Source: JAMQKA01 sp043951865 (lineage in GTDB: Bacteria; Bacteroidota; Rhodothermia; Balneolales; Balneolaceae). From it: 64,000 bases of DNA. The translations under genes were made by a program, and so were the position numbers. The first letter of the stretch is position 1. The number at the start of each line of letters is the position of its first letter. The notes beneath the pieces were generated by a model. That model saw only the letters and a list, made by a program, of their open reading frames with translations. It was not told where the DNA came from and made no database searches. The DNA is taken from NCBI RefSeq assembly GCF_043951865.1, contig NZ_JBINJF010000002.1, forward strand, positions 62,001 through 126,000. Reading direction: 5' to 3'. Shown one piece after another: positions 36,589 through 44,864 of this stretch.

Positions 36589-36882
36589 ATTCTATGCTTT
36601 TCAAGGGTTAAAAATGCAAGGTGAAAATATAGGAAAATTTAGTCTCAAGGTCGATGGGAATTATCCCCGGGACGCCGGATTTGTCCCTTGCTGGATGAAG
36701 TGGCTTCCAGGCTGCACTCTACTGTTGTCAGCACGCTTTACGCGGATGCCGCGAGCGGTCGATTCCCATGGCAGGAGAACGGAATTCCCGGAAACCTTTT
36801 TAGTCATTTCTAGACAGATCACTTATATTGGGCTCCTAGTAATTCATAAACCATTATACCAATTAAATTAGGAGTTATTACT
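36589..36882. other. 294-base divergent spacer between dusB and the aldolase
   Basis: It holds the two divergent leaders. ATGGGAAT (near 36654) and ATTCCCAT (near 36763) face each other about 100 bases apart. TATATTGG near 36829 is one base off the TAnnTTTG -7 element and could start the aldolase transcript. AGGAG sits about 11 bases before its ATG. Confidence 0.4.
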
Positions 36883-37959
36883 ATGGCACTTGCTGCTAAA
36901 AGCATTGAAGAGATGCTTGGAAATGAGGCGGATGACCTGTTAAATCATTCTTGCGAGACCATTTCAAAAGAAAATTTACACCTGCCCGGCCCGGATTTTG
37001 TAGACCAGGTCTGGATCGATTCGGATCGGAATCCTCGCGTATTGCGGAACCTGCAGACCCTGTTTGACAACGGGCGCCTCGGGGGAACCGGTTACCTCTC
37101 AATTTTGCCCGTGGACCAGGGGGTTGAGCATTCCGGGGGCGCGTCTTTTGCTCCGAATCCGGCCTACTTTGATCCTGAAAATATCGTAAAGCTTGCAATT
37201 GAAGGCGGCTGCAATGCCGTGGCCTCAACATACGGAGTGCTTGGTGCCGTGGCTCGCAAGTATGCCCACAAAATTCCGTTCGTGGTCAAGATCAACCACA
37301 ACGAGCTGATGACCTACCCGAATACCTATGACCAGATTATGTTTGGCAGCATTGATGAAGCGTTTAACATGGGGGCTGTTGCAGTGGGTGCCACGATCTA
37401 TTTTGGTTCAGAAGAGTCCAGCCGCCAGATACAGGAAGTTGCCAAAGCGTTTGAGTATGCGCATGAGCTCGGCCTGGCCACCATTCTCTGGTGCTACACC
37501 CGAAACTCCGCCTTCAATGTAGACGGCACCGACTACCACGCCTCGGCCGATCTTACCGGTCAGGCCAACCATCTCGGGGTCACGATCCAGGCGGATATCA
37601 TCAAGCAGAAACAGCCGGTGAACAACGGCGGGTACAAGGCACTTAATATCGGGGATTCCTCCTATGGCAAGCTTGATGAAAGCATTTATACCGAACTGGC
37701 TTCCGATCATCCCATCGACCTTACCCGTTACCAGGTAGCCAACTGCTATATGGGCCGGGCAGGGCTGATCAACTCGGGTGGTGGTTCCGGTGAAAACGAT
37801 TTTGCCCAGGCCGTGCGCACGGCAGTAATCAACAAGCGTGCCGGCGGAATGGGATTAATCAGCGGGCGCAAGGCATTCCAGCGGCCGATGGATGAAGGAG
37901 TCAAGATCCTGAACTTTATCCAGGATGTATATCTTGACGACAACATCACTGTGGCCTGA
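36883..37959 (+). CDS. fbaB: Fructose-bisphosphate aldolase, class I archaeal (DhnA) type
   Basis: A 358-residue Schiff-base aldolase of glycolysis and gluconeogenesis. It matches the DhnA/FbaB type: SILPVDQGVEHSGGASFAP, the Lys-bearing PFVVKINHNEL, GAVAVGATIYFGSEES and the closing GLISGRKAFQRP. It is unrelated to class II zinc aldolases. A strong terminator follows, so it is a single-gene transcript. Confidence 0.94.
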   Translation: MALAAKSIEEMLGNEADDLLNHSCETISKENLHLPGPDFVDQVWIDSDRNPRVLRNLQTLFDNGRLGGTGYLSILPVDQGVEHSGGASFAPNPAYFDPENIVKLAIEGGCNAVASTYGVLGAVARKYAHKIPFVVKINHNELMTYPNTYDQIMFGSIDEAFNMGAVAVGATIYFGSEESSRQIQEVAKAFEYAHELGLATILWCYTRNSAFNVDGTDYHASADLTGQANHLGVTIQADIIKQKQPVNNGGYKALNIGDSSYGKLDESIYTELASDHPIDLTRYQVANCYMGRAGLINSGGGSGENDFAQAVRTAVINKRAGGMGLISGRKAFQRPMDEGVKILNFIQDVYLDDNITVA

Positions 37960-37975
37960 TCAGCTTGATCCGTTT

Positions 37976-38015
37976 AAAGCCTTATGGAGATCGCTTTCCA
38001 TAAGGCTTTTTTATT
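37976..38015 (+). terminator. Terminator of the aldolase gene
   Basis: AAAGCCTTATGGA pairs with TCCATAAGGCTTT around an eight-base loop and is followed by TTTTTATT. It is a textbook intrinsic terminator 17 bases after the stop. Confidence 0.92.
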
Positions 38016-38016
38016 A

Positions 38017-38066
38017 AGAGAGCTTTGAAAACCGGGAACTTTGTCCAAAGTCAACTCCTGAGTAAA
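38017..38066. repeat. Partial repeat resembling the 9453 element
   Basis: GAGAGCTTTGAAAACCGGGA (from 38018) aligns with 9453-9472, and the following TTTGTCCAAAGTCAACTCCTG has partial counterparts at 9475 and 43434. The remaining spacer up to 38188 shows no gene. Confidence 0.4.
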
Positions 38067-38188
38067 ATCGAAATCGCGGTTTTCAGTCCATGGATTGAGG
38101 TTTTTAATTCGCGGAAATACTGAAATGGGCAGAACAACGGCTTCAAAAACTTCTTTTGGTAATGTACTGTACGCCTTGACACAGCCAG

Positions 38189-38220
38189 TTAGACTTATTC
38201 AATGTAGCGCGCTACCTTTG
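38189..38220 (+). promoter_or_regulatory. Probable promoter of the flippase-like gene
   Basis: TTA at 38189-38191 (one base off TTG), a 21-base spacer, then TACCTTTG at 38213-38220, matching TAnnTTTG. It lies 44 bases before the TTG start codon. Confidence 0.45.
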
Positions 38221-38263
38221 GTTACCAAATGCGGTTCGTACCGGTATTACAAATGATTAACTT

Positions 38264-39352
38264 TTGAGTGATAACACAGAACATATACAAGAGGATCCAA
38301 AGAGCTTCTTCTCCAAGCGATATTTATTCATCTCCATTGGGTTAAGTATTCTTGGGATGGGGGTCGTGATTTACCTGACATACACCCCGGGTGTGTTGGA
38401 ACATCTGAGGCCGAAGCGTATGCCGGGACTGGTCATCGCCGTGATTGTTTCCCTGCTGAGGGTCTGGTTTTCAGCTGCCAAAATCCGGTTTTTGGCGGAA
38501 GACCAGCTAAACTGGATGCAGTCATTCCGGGTGATCCTGAGCTGGGATTTTACCTCTTCCGTCACTCCCTCAACGATTGGGGGCGCTCCGGTGGCTACCT
38601 ATGCCATGACCAAAGAAGGGCTGAAAGCCGGCCAGTCCACGGCCATTATTTTGTACGGCGTGCTGCTGGATCAGCTGTGGTTCGCGATGGCGATTCCCAT
38701 ATTGCTTATCGCAGGCCTCTATTACGAAGTGGTCCCGGAAAATATCGGGATGGTGGGCGACATTTCGATGCTGCTGCTCTACGCGGGGCTGCTTACTTAT
38801 GCAGGACTGCTCGCCTACGGGGTGTTAAAAAATCCCACTGCACTCAAAAAGGTGGTAAATGCGGTTTTTCGTCTCCCCTTCCTGCGGAAATGGAAAGAAA
38901 AGGTGAAGGAAGAGGCGGAACACCTGGAGGAGTATTCCCACGAGCTGCGAAAGAAGCCGGCTTCTTTTCTGCTGAAAGCTTTTTTTCTCTCCACCATGTC
39001 GTGGCTGTGCCGCATCGCACTGCCAACGATTGTGATACTGAGTCTGCTTCCCGCAGACGAAATATTATCGCTATTGCGAAGCCTGGCGATGAATCTCGCT
39101 TTTCTTATCATGCCCACCCCGGGCGGTAGTGGTGGTGTGGAGGGGCTTTTCGCAATTTTTCAGGGCCCGTTGATTGATCGAAAAGCATTCATCGGGCTGG
39201 CCGTTTTTGCATGGAGAATTATCAGCTACTACATAAGTATAGGACTCGGGATGATGGCAACCACGTGGTATATAAACCAGTCTGTGGTACAGAAAATGGA
39301 GGATAAAACCGAGCCCAGAAGCGACTCGGATGTAATCGGAGAGATAAAATAA
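38264..39352 (+). CDS. Lysylphosphatidylglycerol synthase-type membrane protein (UPF0104, flippase-like)
   Basis: A 362-residue inner-membrane protein with about seven or eight hydrophobic segments and the family blocks SSVTPSTIGGAPVATYAMT and MPTPGGSGGVEGLFA. It matches the membrane half of MprF (LPG_synthase_TM), without the synthase domain, so a lipid-translocation role is likely but unproven. It starts with TTG at 38264. radA follows after 12 bases, suggesting one transcript. Confidence 0.85.
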   Translation: MSDNTEHIQEDPKSFFSKRYLFISIGLSILGMGVVIYLTYTPGVLEHLRPKRMPGLVIAVIVSLLRVWFSAAKIRFLAEDQLNWMQSFRVILSWDFTSSVTPSTIGGAPVATYAMTKEGLKAGQSTAIILYGVLLDQLWFAMAIPILLIAGLYYEVVPENIGMVGDISMLLLYAGLLTYAGLLAYGVLKNPTALKKVVNAVFRLPFLRKWKEKVKEEAEHLEEYSHELRKKPASFLLKAFFLSTMSWLCRIALPTIVILSLLPADEILSLLRSLAMNLAFLIMPTPGGSGGVEGLFAIFQGPLIDRKAFIGLAVFAWRIISYYISIGLGMMATTWYINQSVVQKMEDKTEPRSDSDVIGEIK

Positions 39353-39364
39353 ACAGCACCAAAG

Positions 39365-40735
39365 TTGCCGAAAAACAGAATTGAATACGTTTGCAGTGAA
39401 TGCGGGCACACATCAACAAAATGGCTGGGGAACTGCCCCTCCTGCGGTAGTTGGCATACGTTTAAAGAGTTTACCGTAGAGCGGGAAAAAAAGTCCGACA
39501 AATCTCACAAGGGCAAGGTCGAGGGACTTGAAGATGCCGGAGCTCCCAAATCACTTGACGATATTGAGCTCAATGAGGAAGCCCGTTTTGCCAGCAATAT
39601 TGCTGAGCTGGACCGGGTTCTCGGCGGCGGTTTTGTCCCGGGCTCTTTTGTCTTGATTGGGGGAGATCCCGGCATCGGGAAAAGTACACTGGCACTGCAG
39701 ATAAGCAAATCGAATCCCGGCCTCAAGATCCTGTACTGCGCGGGGGAGGAATCTGCCGGGCAAATCAAGCAGCGGGCCCGACGCCTCGGGGTCGACTCTG
39801 AAAACCTGTTCATTTACAACGAAACGGATGTGAGCAACATCCTGAAAGAGGCCCGAAAGATGGAGCCGGACCTGCTGATTGTGGATTCCATACAAACCGT
39901 TTATCGCACCGAGTTGACCAGCATGGCGGGCAGCATCCAGCAGGTGAAAGAGTGCGCCGCCCTGTTCCAGCAGCTGGCCAAAAAGCAGGAGATCACCACC
40001 CTGTTGATCGGGCATGTAACCAAGGAGGGTACGCTGGCAGGTCCGCGCGTACTGGAGCATATGGTGGATACGGTACTCCAGTTCGAGGGGGATCAAAACT
40101 ATACGTACCGGTTACTTCGCAGTATAAAAAACCGGTTTGGTCCGGCCCAGGAGGTCGGGGTTTTTGAGATGAATGAAAACGGGCTTACCGATATCCTGAA
40201 TCCCTCCCAGCTTTTCCTGTCTGACTATAACAACAAGGTAAGCGGCAATGCCGTAGTCTGTACTATCGAGGGCTCCAGGCCTCTTCTTATTGAAGTACAG
40301 GCACTGGTCACGCCCAGCAACTACGGGACTCCGCAACGTACGGCAAGCGGTTTCGACCATCGGCGTCTTTCGTTATTGCTGGCAGTCCTCGAAAAGCGGG
40401 GAGGCTACCAGTTTTCGGGCCAGGATGTTTATCTTAATGTGGCCGGCGGAATTAAGTTGAGCGACACCGCCGGCGACCTGGGGGTGATTTGTGCACTGGT
40501 TTCCAGTTTTTTGGACAAACCGATTTCCAGTGAGTTGGTGTTCCTGGGAGAGGTGGGACTTGGGTCAGAAATTCGGGCGGTACCCAAGCTGGAGCAACGC
40601 CTGGGAGAGATCGAGAAAATGGGTTTTGAAGGGGCAGTTATCCCGCGCGCCAACAATATCAACAAGAAAAAAAAGAGTTCAATTGCACTGGAAGGCGTTC
40701 AATATTTTAGCGAAGCCATAAAAAAAGCCCTGTAG
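39365..40735 (+). CDS. radA: RadA (Sms) branch-migration and repair ATPase
   Basis: 456 residues, starting with TTG at 39365. A zinc finger comes first (CxxC...CPSC, Cys10, 13, 24, 27). Walker A GGDPGIGKST is near 99-108, the RadA-specific KNRFG is near 255, and the C-terminal Lon-like domain carries RTASGFDHRRLSLLLAVLEK. It acts in recombination with RecA (2415). Its last codons form part of the rpsU terminator hairpin on the other strand. Confidence 0.97.
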   Translation: MPKNRIEYVCSECGHTSTKWLGNCPSCGSWHTFKEFTVEREKKSDKSHKGKVEGLEDAGAPKSLDDIELNEEARFASNIAELDRVLGGGFVPGSFVLIGGDPGIGKSTLALQISKSNPGLKILYCAGEESAGQIKQRARRLGVDSENLFIYNETDVSNILKEARKMEPDLLIVDSIQTVYRTELTSMAGSIQQVKECAALFQQLAKKQEITTLLIGHVTKEGTLAGPRVLEHMVDTVLQFEGDQNYTYRLLRSIKNRFGPAQEVGVFEMNENGLTDILNPSQLFLSDYNNKVSGNAVVCTIEGSRPLLIEVQALVTPSNYGTPQRTASGFDHRRLSLLLAVLEKRGGYQFSGQDVYLNVAGGIKLSDTAGDLGVICALVSSFLDKPISSELVFLGEVGLGSEIRAVPKLEQRLGEIEKMGFEGAVIPRANNINKKKKSSIALEGVQYFSEAIKKAL

Positions 40736-40751
40736 CAAGGCCACAGGGCTT
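40720..40751 (-). terminator. Terminator of rpsU, overlapping the end of radA
   Basis: Read on the minus strand, AAGCCCTGT pairs with ACAGGGCTT around nine bases and is followed by a T run (the A run 40720-40724 on the plus strand). On the plus strand there is no T run, so it serves rpsU. Confidence 0.82.
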
Positions 40752-40777
40752 AACGTTGGTAGTGTAGTACAGAAACG

Positions 40778-40972
40778 TCAGTAATTGTTACGTTCTCGTC
40801 GTTTCTGTTCACGAATGCTTCTTTTCAGCGCTTCACGACGTTCCTCGGAAGGTTTCGTATACTGTTGATTTTCTTTGTATTCATTCAGTATCCGGGAACG
40901 TGTTACCAGCTTCTTAAACCGGTTAATCGCGCGGTCAATGCTTTCGTTGTCTTTTACGTTTACTCCAACCAT
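40778..40972 (-). CDS. rpsU: 30S ribosomal protein S21
   Basis: 64 basic residues: VGVNVKDNESIDRAINRFKK, then the Arg/Lys-rich helix ending KRSIREQKRRERNNY. Length and pattern match Bacteroidota S21. It is a single gene with its own terminator. S21 affects start-site selection in this phylum, in keeping with the weak Shine-Dalgarno signals seen in the window. Confidence 0.97.
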   Translation of the reverse strand: MVGVNVKDNESIDRAINRFKKLVTRSRILNEYKENQQYTKPSEERREALKRSIREQKRRERNNY

Positions 40973-41122
40973 TTACTAATTCACCTGCCTTATAAAGTTT
41001 TCTTTCCAAATTAGACCTTAAATATAAGCATTATCTGCCAAAGTGTAATATCTATTTTCTTACAAAATGTGGTGGATGGCTCGGGAAAACAGTCGGAAAA
41101 ACGACTACGACTGAAATCCAGT

Positions 41123-42019
41123 TTACCGGTACCCGAAATTACGGATCATATTCGGGTTTTCTCGCCACTTGTCCCGCACTTTAACATGAAGATCGAGGAA
41201 CACTTTTTTGCCGATAAAATCCTGGATTTTTTGCCGCGCGTTTTTGCCCAGCTCTTTGATCGCCTTCCCGCCCTTGCCGATTAAAATGCCTTTTTGAGAG
41301 TTTCTGTTGACAATGATTTCCGCATTGATGTAGTCCAGCTCGTCCCGCTCATCGTATTGTATCACATCCACGGTGCAGGAGTACGGGATCTCCTGTTCAA
41401 ACTGCATGAAAAGCTGCTCGCGGATCAGCTCGGCCACGAAAAAGCGTACCGGCTGTTCGCTGAGCATATCCTTCGGATAATAGGGCGGGCCCGGCTTCAG
41501 GTTTTGGTAGATGACCTCCATCAGCTCCGGCACGCCCTCCCCGGTGAGGGCAGAGATATAGACGGTATTGGCAAACTGGTAGGACTCCTGCAGGGATGCC
41601 ACCATCTCCTGTTCCCGCTCGCGGCTGCTGATGTCCATTTTGTTGACAACCAGCACAATCGGTTTGTTCATGGTTTTGAATATGTCAAAGGCGTAGTCGG
41701 GCATGCGGTCTTCTCCGGCCTCCACCAAAAAGAGGATGATATCGGCATCGCTGCGTGCCCGGTCTACAAAGCTCATCATCGCTTTTTGCAGCTCGTAGCG
41801 CGGGTGGATGATGCCGGGGGTATCCAGGAAGATGATCTGCAGATTTTCTTCCGAATGGATCCCTATGATCTGGTGACGCGTGGTCTGCGGCTTGGGAGTG
41901 GTAATCGATATTTTGCTGCCCAGAATCTGGTTCATCAGGGTTGATTTCCCCGCGTTGGGCTTGCCAACAATGGCCACGTAGCCGGACTTGTGTTCCTCCT
42001 TGTTTGGATTCTCAGTCAT
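41123..42019 (-). CDS. era: Era GTPase
   Basis: A 298-residue GTPase that binds 16S rRNA during 30S assembly. P-loop VGKPNAGKST, switch TTRHQIIGI, DTPGII and NKMD are present. The KH domain at the C-terminus has GKGGKAIKELGKNARQKI. pdxJ lies 50 bases upstream on the same strand, probably on one transcript. Confidence 0.97.
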   Translation of the reverse strand: MTENPNKEEHKSGYVAIVGKPNAGKSTLMNQILGSKISITTPKPQTTRHQIIGIHSEENLQIIFLDTPGIIHPRYELQKAMMSFVDRARSDADIILFLVEAGEDRMPDYAFDIFKTMNKPIVLVVNKMDISSREREQEMVASLQESYQFANTVYISALTGEGVPELMEVIYQNLKPGPPYYPKDMLSEQPVRFFVAELIREQLFMQFEQEIPYSCTVDVIQYDERDELDYINAEIIVNRNSQKGILIGKGGKAIKELGKNARQKIQDFIGKKVFLDLHVKVRDKWRENPNMIRNFGYR

Positions 42020-42069
42020 TTATCTCCGTGGATGAAAATTCGAAATTTGAAATCATCTAAAGCTGAAAT

Positions 42070-42798
42070 TTAATCGTTGTATTTGTTCATGATATTGAGA
42101 AACGCCTTTACCGTGTTCTCTAATCCGTTAAAAACAGCTGTTGAAACCAGGGCGTGCCCGATGCTTACATCATGTAGGTGGGGCACGGTTTTGACTAGTG
42201 CTTCAAGATTGTCGAGGTTTAATCCATGCCCGGCATTTACCTTCATCCCCAGGTTATGTGCGCGTTTAGCCGCCTCTTTCAGCCGCTGCAGCTCATGGTT
42301 TCGGGCCTCGTCGGTTCGCGCATTTGCATAGGTACCGGTGTGGAGCTCCACGGCGTCGCTGCCCAGTTCGGCCGCATCGTCAATATCTTCCGGGTTGGGA
42401 TCAATAAACAGGCTTACTTCAATATCGGTATCCCTGTAACGGGGAAATACCCGGTTTCTGAAATCCTCAAACACGGTATCCATGCTCAGTCCGCCTTCGG
42501 TTGTCAGCTCTTCACGACTCTCGGGGACCAGCGTCACCAGGTGCGGGTCTACGTCGATACTTGTCTCTATCATCTCCTTGGTAGCCGCCATTTCAAAATC
42601 CAGGATGCCCCGGACCGACTCCTTCAGCCGGTAAACATCCGCTTCCCTGATGTGTCGGCGGTCTTTTCTAAGGTGAAAAACAATTCCGGCGGCCCCGGCC
42701 TCTTCGCATACGTGGGCCGCTTTCACAGGGTCGGGATATCCCTCTCCCCGGGCGTTTCGGAGTGTAGCTACATGGTCGATATTAACCAAAAGTCGCAT
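42070..42798 (-). CDS. pdxJ: Pyridoxine 5'-phosphate synthase
   Basis: A 242-residue TIM-barrel enzyme that joins 1-deoxyxylulose phosphate and 3-amino-2-oxopropyl phosphate into PNP. It begins RLLVNIDHVATLRNARG, with IVFHLRKDRRHI, NAGHGLNLDN and VSIGHALVSTAVF as ligand loops. With pdxB (6832) it shows the DXP-dependent B6 pathway. Confidence 0.96.
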   Translation of the reverse strand: MRLLVNIDHVATLRNARGEGYPDPVKAAHVCEEAGAAGIVFHLRKDRRHIREADVYRLKESVRGILDFEMAATKEMIETSIDVDPHLVTLVPESREELTTEGGLSMDTVFEDFRNRVFPRYRDTDIEVSLFIDPNPEDIDDAAELGSDAVELHTGTYANARTDEARNHELQRLKEAAKRAHNLGMKVNAGHGLNLDNLEALVKTVPHLHDVSIGHALVSTAVFNGLENTVKAFLNIMNKYND

Positions 42799-42892
42799 AT
42801 TGGTTACTTGTTAAGCATTTTCGGGTTGTGTTTCATTCTCTAAATATAGATCATTTAGAGGACAAAATAGACAGCCACGGCAACACTTTCTA

Positions 42893-43390
42893 ATGAGGCA
42901 TCTGATCATATACATAGTGATAACCACCCTGTTGACGGCTTGTGGTATTTCAACCCGACGTGCCACACACTCTTCGGGCAGTAGTTCCTCTTCTCCCGTG
43001 GCCTATTCCGTCAATAAATACAGTGAGACCCGGGTTTCATTAAAGCAGGCCTACCGCGACTGGAAGGGAACGCCTTACCTGCTGGGCGGCCGGTCGGCTT
43101 CCGGGGTAGACTGCTCCTCTTTTGTCAGCATTATTTTTGATGAGTATTTCGGCATCGACCTGCCGATGCATACGCAGCGATTACTAAACCGGGGCGAAGG
43201 CATCCGGCGACGCTCGGTACGCACCGGCGATCTTATCTTTTTTAAAACCGGTAGGCGAACCTTTCATGTGGGGATTCTTGTGGAAGATGGAGAGTTCCTG
43301 CATGCCTCGACCTCCCAGGGGGTGACGCTGAGCAGCCTGTATGACAGCTACTGGGCCAACCGCTACCTTGGGGCTCGCCGCGTAATGTAA
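42893..43390 (+). CDS. NlpC/P60 family lipoprotein peptidase
   Basis: 165 residues. The signal ends at the lipobox LTAC (Cys17), followed by a Ser-rich linker. The NlpC/P60 domain spans about 50-165, with catalytic Cys in GVDCSSF, His in FHVGILVEDG and a third residue in FLHAST. It cleaves peptidoglycan stem peptides at the envelope. It is followed by repeat copy B. Confidence 0.92.
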   Translation: MRHLIIYIVITTLLTACGISTRRATHSSGSSSSSPVAYSVNKYSETRVSLKQAYRDWKGTPYLLGGRSASGVDCSSFVSIIFDEYFGIDLPMHTQRLLNRGEGIRRRSVRTGDLIFFKTGRRTFHVGILVEDGEFLHASTSQGVTLSSLYDSYWANRYLGARRVM

Positions 43391-43546
43391 GGTGGGGAAA
43401 TATTTGTTATAACGGTAAAGCTAAAAAACGGGAGACTTTCCAAACTTTTTCAGAAGTCAAACGCAACGTAAACTCCTGCCAGGTTAAATATTGACGAGAT
43501 CTTACATCTGATATCCTGTGGATAGCCGGTGACGTATCATTTTCAA
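43391..43546. other. Left part of the spacer after the NlpC gene
   Basis: ACGGGAGACTTTCCAAAC (from 43429) and AAACTCCTG (near 43470) resemble parts of 38030-38060. No gene is visible. Confidence 0.35.
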
Positions 43547-43663
43547 GAAACCTTTGCAGAACCTGCTATTTTGAGGGAGGTAGTTGTACTACCGACCCTG
43601 GTGCCCTTTTAACGGGAGTACAACGCCCTCAGAACGAGGAGTTGAGGGTTTTGCAAAGCCCTC
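43547..43663. repeat. Nested-palindrome intergenic repeat, copy B
   Basis: About 117 bases between convergent genes. Outer arms CTTTGCAGAACCTGCT (from 43552) and GAGGGTTTTGCAAAGCCCTC (ending 43663). Inner arms GAGGGAGGTAGTTGTACT and GAGTACAACGCCCTC. The bases TTTTAACGGGAGTACAAC and CAGAACGAGGAGTTGAGG are almost as in copy A. Confidence 0.8.
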
Positions 43664-43674
43664 TTTTAAGTAAC

Positions 43675-43712
43675 GAAAAATGAAAAGCACCGGGTGGCAA
43701 ACCCGGTGCTTT
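43675..43712 (-). terminator. Terminator of the PEGA-like gene
   Basis: AAAGCACCGGGT pairs with ACCCGGTGCTTT around GGCAA. On the minus strand it is followed by TCATTTTTCG, a T-rich tract, 18 bases after the stop. Confidence 0.85.
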
Positions 43713-43730
43713 AAAACTGGCAGCGAATGC

Positions 43731-44081
43731 TTATCCAGTGGGAGTAAGTTCAACGGTTAGCTTGGAATCGTCAGTAACCGTCACTGTTTTCTTCCAGGTT
43801 TGATACCCATCGGCAGAGATTTTGAATGTGTGGGGATCGTTCTCAATTTCTTCAAATACCAGTTGTCCCTCCTGATTGGTGGTATGCGGGGAATAGATTC
43901 CCAGGATTTGAATGTTGGCATTCATTAAAGCTTCCCCGGATTCAGCATCCACCACATTCAGCGTCAGCTTGTATTTTTCGGTATCTGAGTTGTTCTCCTG
44001 CGCATAGCTGGTGGAGAAACTCAAACTGAAGATAAGCGCCAAAATAGTGGTAAAAAATGTTGCCTTGTTAAAGTTAAACAT
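43731..44081 (-). CDS. Small exported PEGA/carboxypeptidase-regulatory-like protein
   Basis: 116 residues with a signal peptide (TTILALIFSLSFSTSYAQ) and one Ig-like domain: YKLTLNVVDAESGEALMNANIQILG, then a PEGA-style ending FKISADGYQTWKKTVTV. Such domains are common in surface proteins of the phylum. Its binding role is unknown. It is a single-gene unit. Confidence 0.8.
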   Translation of the reverse strand: MFNFNKATFFTTILALIFSLSFSTSYAQENNSDTEKYKLTLNVVDAESGEALMNANIQILGIYSPHTTNQEGQLVFEEIENDPHTFKISADGYQTWKKTVTVTDDSKLTVELTPTG

Positions 44082-44401
44082 AACAATAACCTGTATTTGT
44101 TAGGTTGATGGTTAAATATTCAGTGAATGCTACGTCTATTCTTATGGGAAAATTGCAGATTTGTTCCGTTAAGGACCAAATCCGGGAAAATTGTTACGTT
44201 TCACACTAAAAAGTACCAGACTTCTGCACTATCGTAAACTGAGGCAACAGTTACATCGCATCACTTTAAAGCAAATGCAGAGAACAATTTTGAGAGGCTG
44301 ATTGAAAATGATAAAGCAGGGAACCGATAAGAGGGCTAAGCAACACCGTAATTAAACGTATTGAGAAGAGATGGCAATATTGCCAGTATATTGAATGGGT
44401 G
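44082..44401. other. Spacer between the PEGA-like gene and the tRNA-Leu terminator
   Basis: About 320 AT-rich bases. I see no gene, hairpin or repeat. The promoter of the PEGA-like gene must lie near its left end. Confidence 0.5.
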
Positions 44402-44440
44402 TAAATAATAAGCCCTTGCAAGTCAACGACTTGCAAGGGC
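44402..44440 (-). terminator. Terminator of tRNA-Leu
   Basis: A perfect 13-bp stem: GCCCTTGCAAGTC pairs with GACTTGCAAGGGC around three bases. On the minus strand it is followed by TTATTATTT. It begins five bases after the mature tRNA end. Confidence 0.9.
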
Positions 44441-44445
44441 CAGAG

Positions 44446-44530
44446 TGCCCAAGAGAGGACTCGAACCTCCACGACCAAGATGGTCACATGCTCCTGAAGC
44501 ATGCGCGTCTACCAATTCCGCCACTTGGGC
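44446..44530 (-). tRNA. tRNA-Leu, anticodon CAG
   Basis: An 85-base class II tRNA. The acceptor arms GCCCAAG and CTTGGGC pair, the discriminator is A, and CCA is not encoded. The anticodon loop TTCAGGA sits on a CATGC/GCATG stem. The long variable arm is TGACCATCTTGGTCG and the T loop is GGTTCGAGTCC. It reads CUG codons. Confidence 0.97.
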
Positions 44531-44864
44531 TTGACAATAAAGAAAGTGCAATTGAAACAGGATGTGAGCAATTCCTGAAGCATAAAATTTCTATTCAACC
44601 CTCCAGCTGCTCAACTACTTACGGCACCATTTCAATTGGAGTGCAAATATAGGGATCTTGCGGGGGTAAATTCAATAGAGAATTTATTTAATTTTATGGC
44701 CTCGCCAAACAGCCCGGTGGAGTTGCGCAGATGCCAGATACATAATTCGTGGTATGTAATGCGAGAACAGGTATCCTCCTCTTTATTTATCACGCAGTAC
44801 CCAAAATACTGTATTTCCAAAAAATGACTTTGAAACGAAATCTAAAACCAATAGTCTCTGCCAT
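44531..44864. other. 334-base spacer upstream of tRNA-Leu
   Basis: It contains the tRNA promoter (44644-44675) and, to the right, the end of the lipoprotein gene region. No small gene is convincing; a 63-codon frame at 44636 overlaps the promoter and has no support. Confidence 0.5.
44644..44675 (-). promoter_or_regulatory. Bacteroidota-type promoter reading toward tRNA-Leu
   Basis: On the minus strand TTG (44675-44673), a 21-base spacer, then TATATTTG (44651-44644). This is the same spacing as the promoter at 5078. It predicts a leader of about 105 bases before the mature tRNA. Confidence 0.6.

Noticed and set aside
35731..36624. 297-codon open frame on the plus strand
   Set aside because: It is antisense to dusB, which has all its active-site motifs.
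44636..44827. 63-codon open frame near tRNA-Leu
   Set aside because: It overlaps the predicted tRNA promoter, has no family features and no ribosome site.
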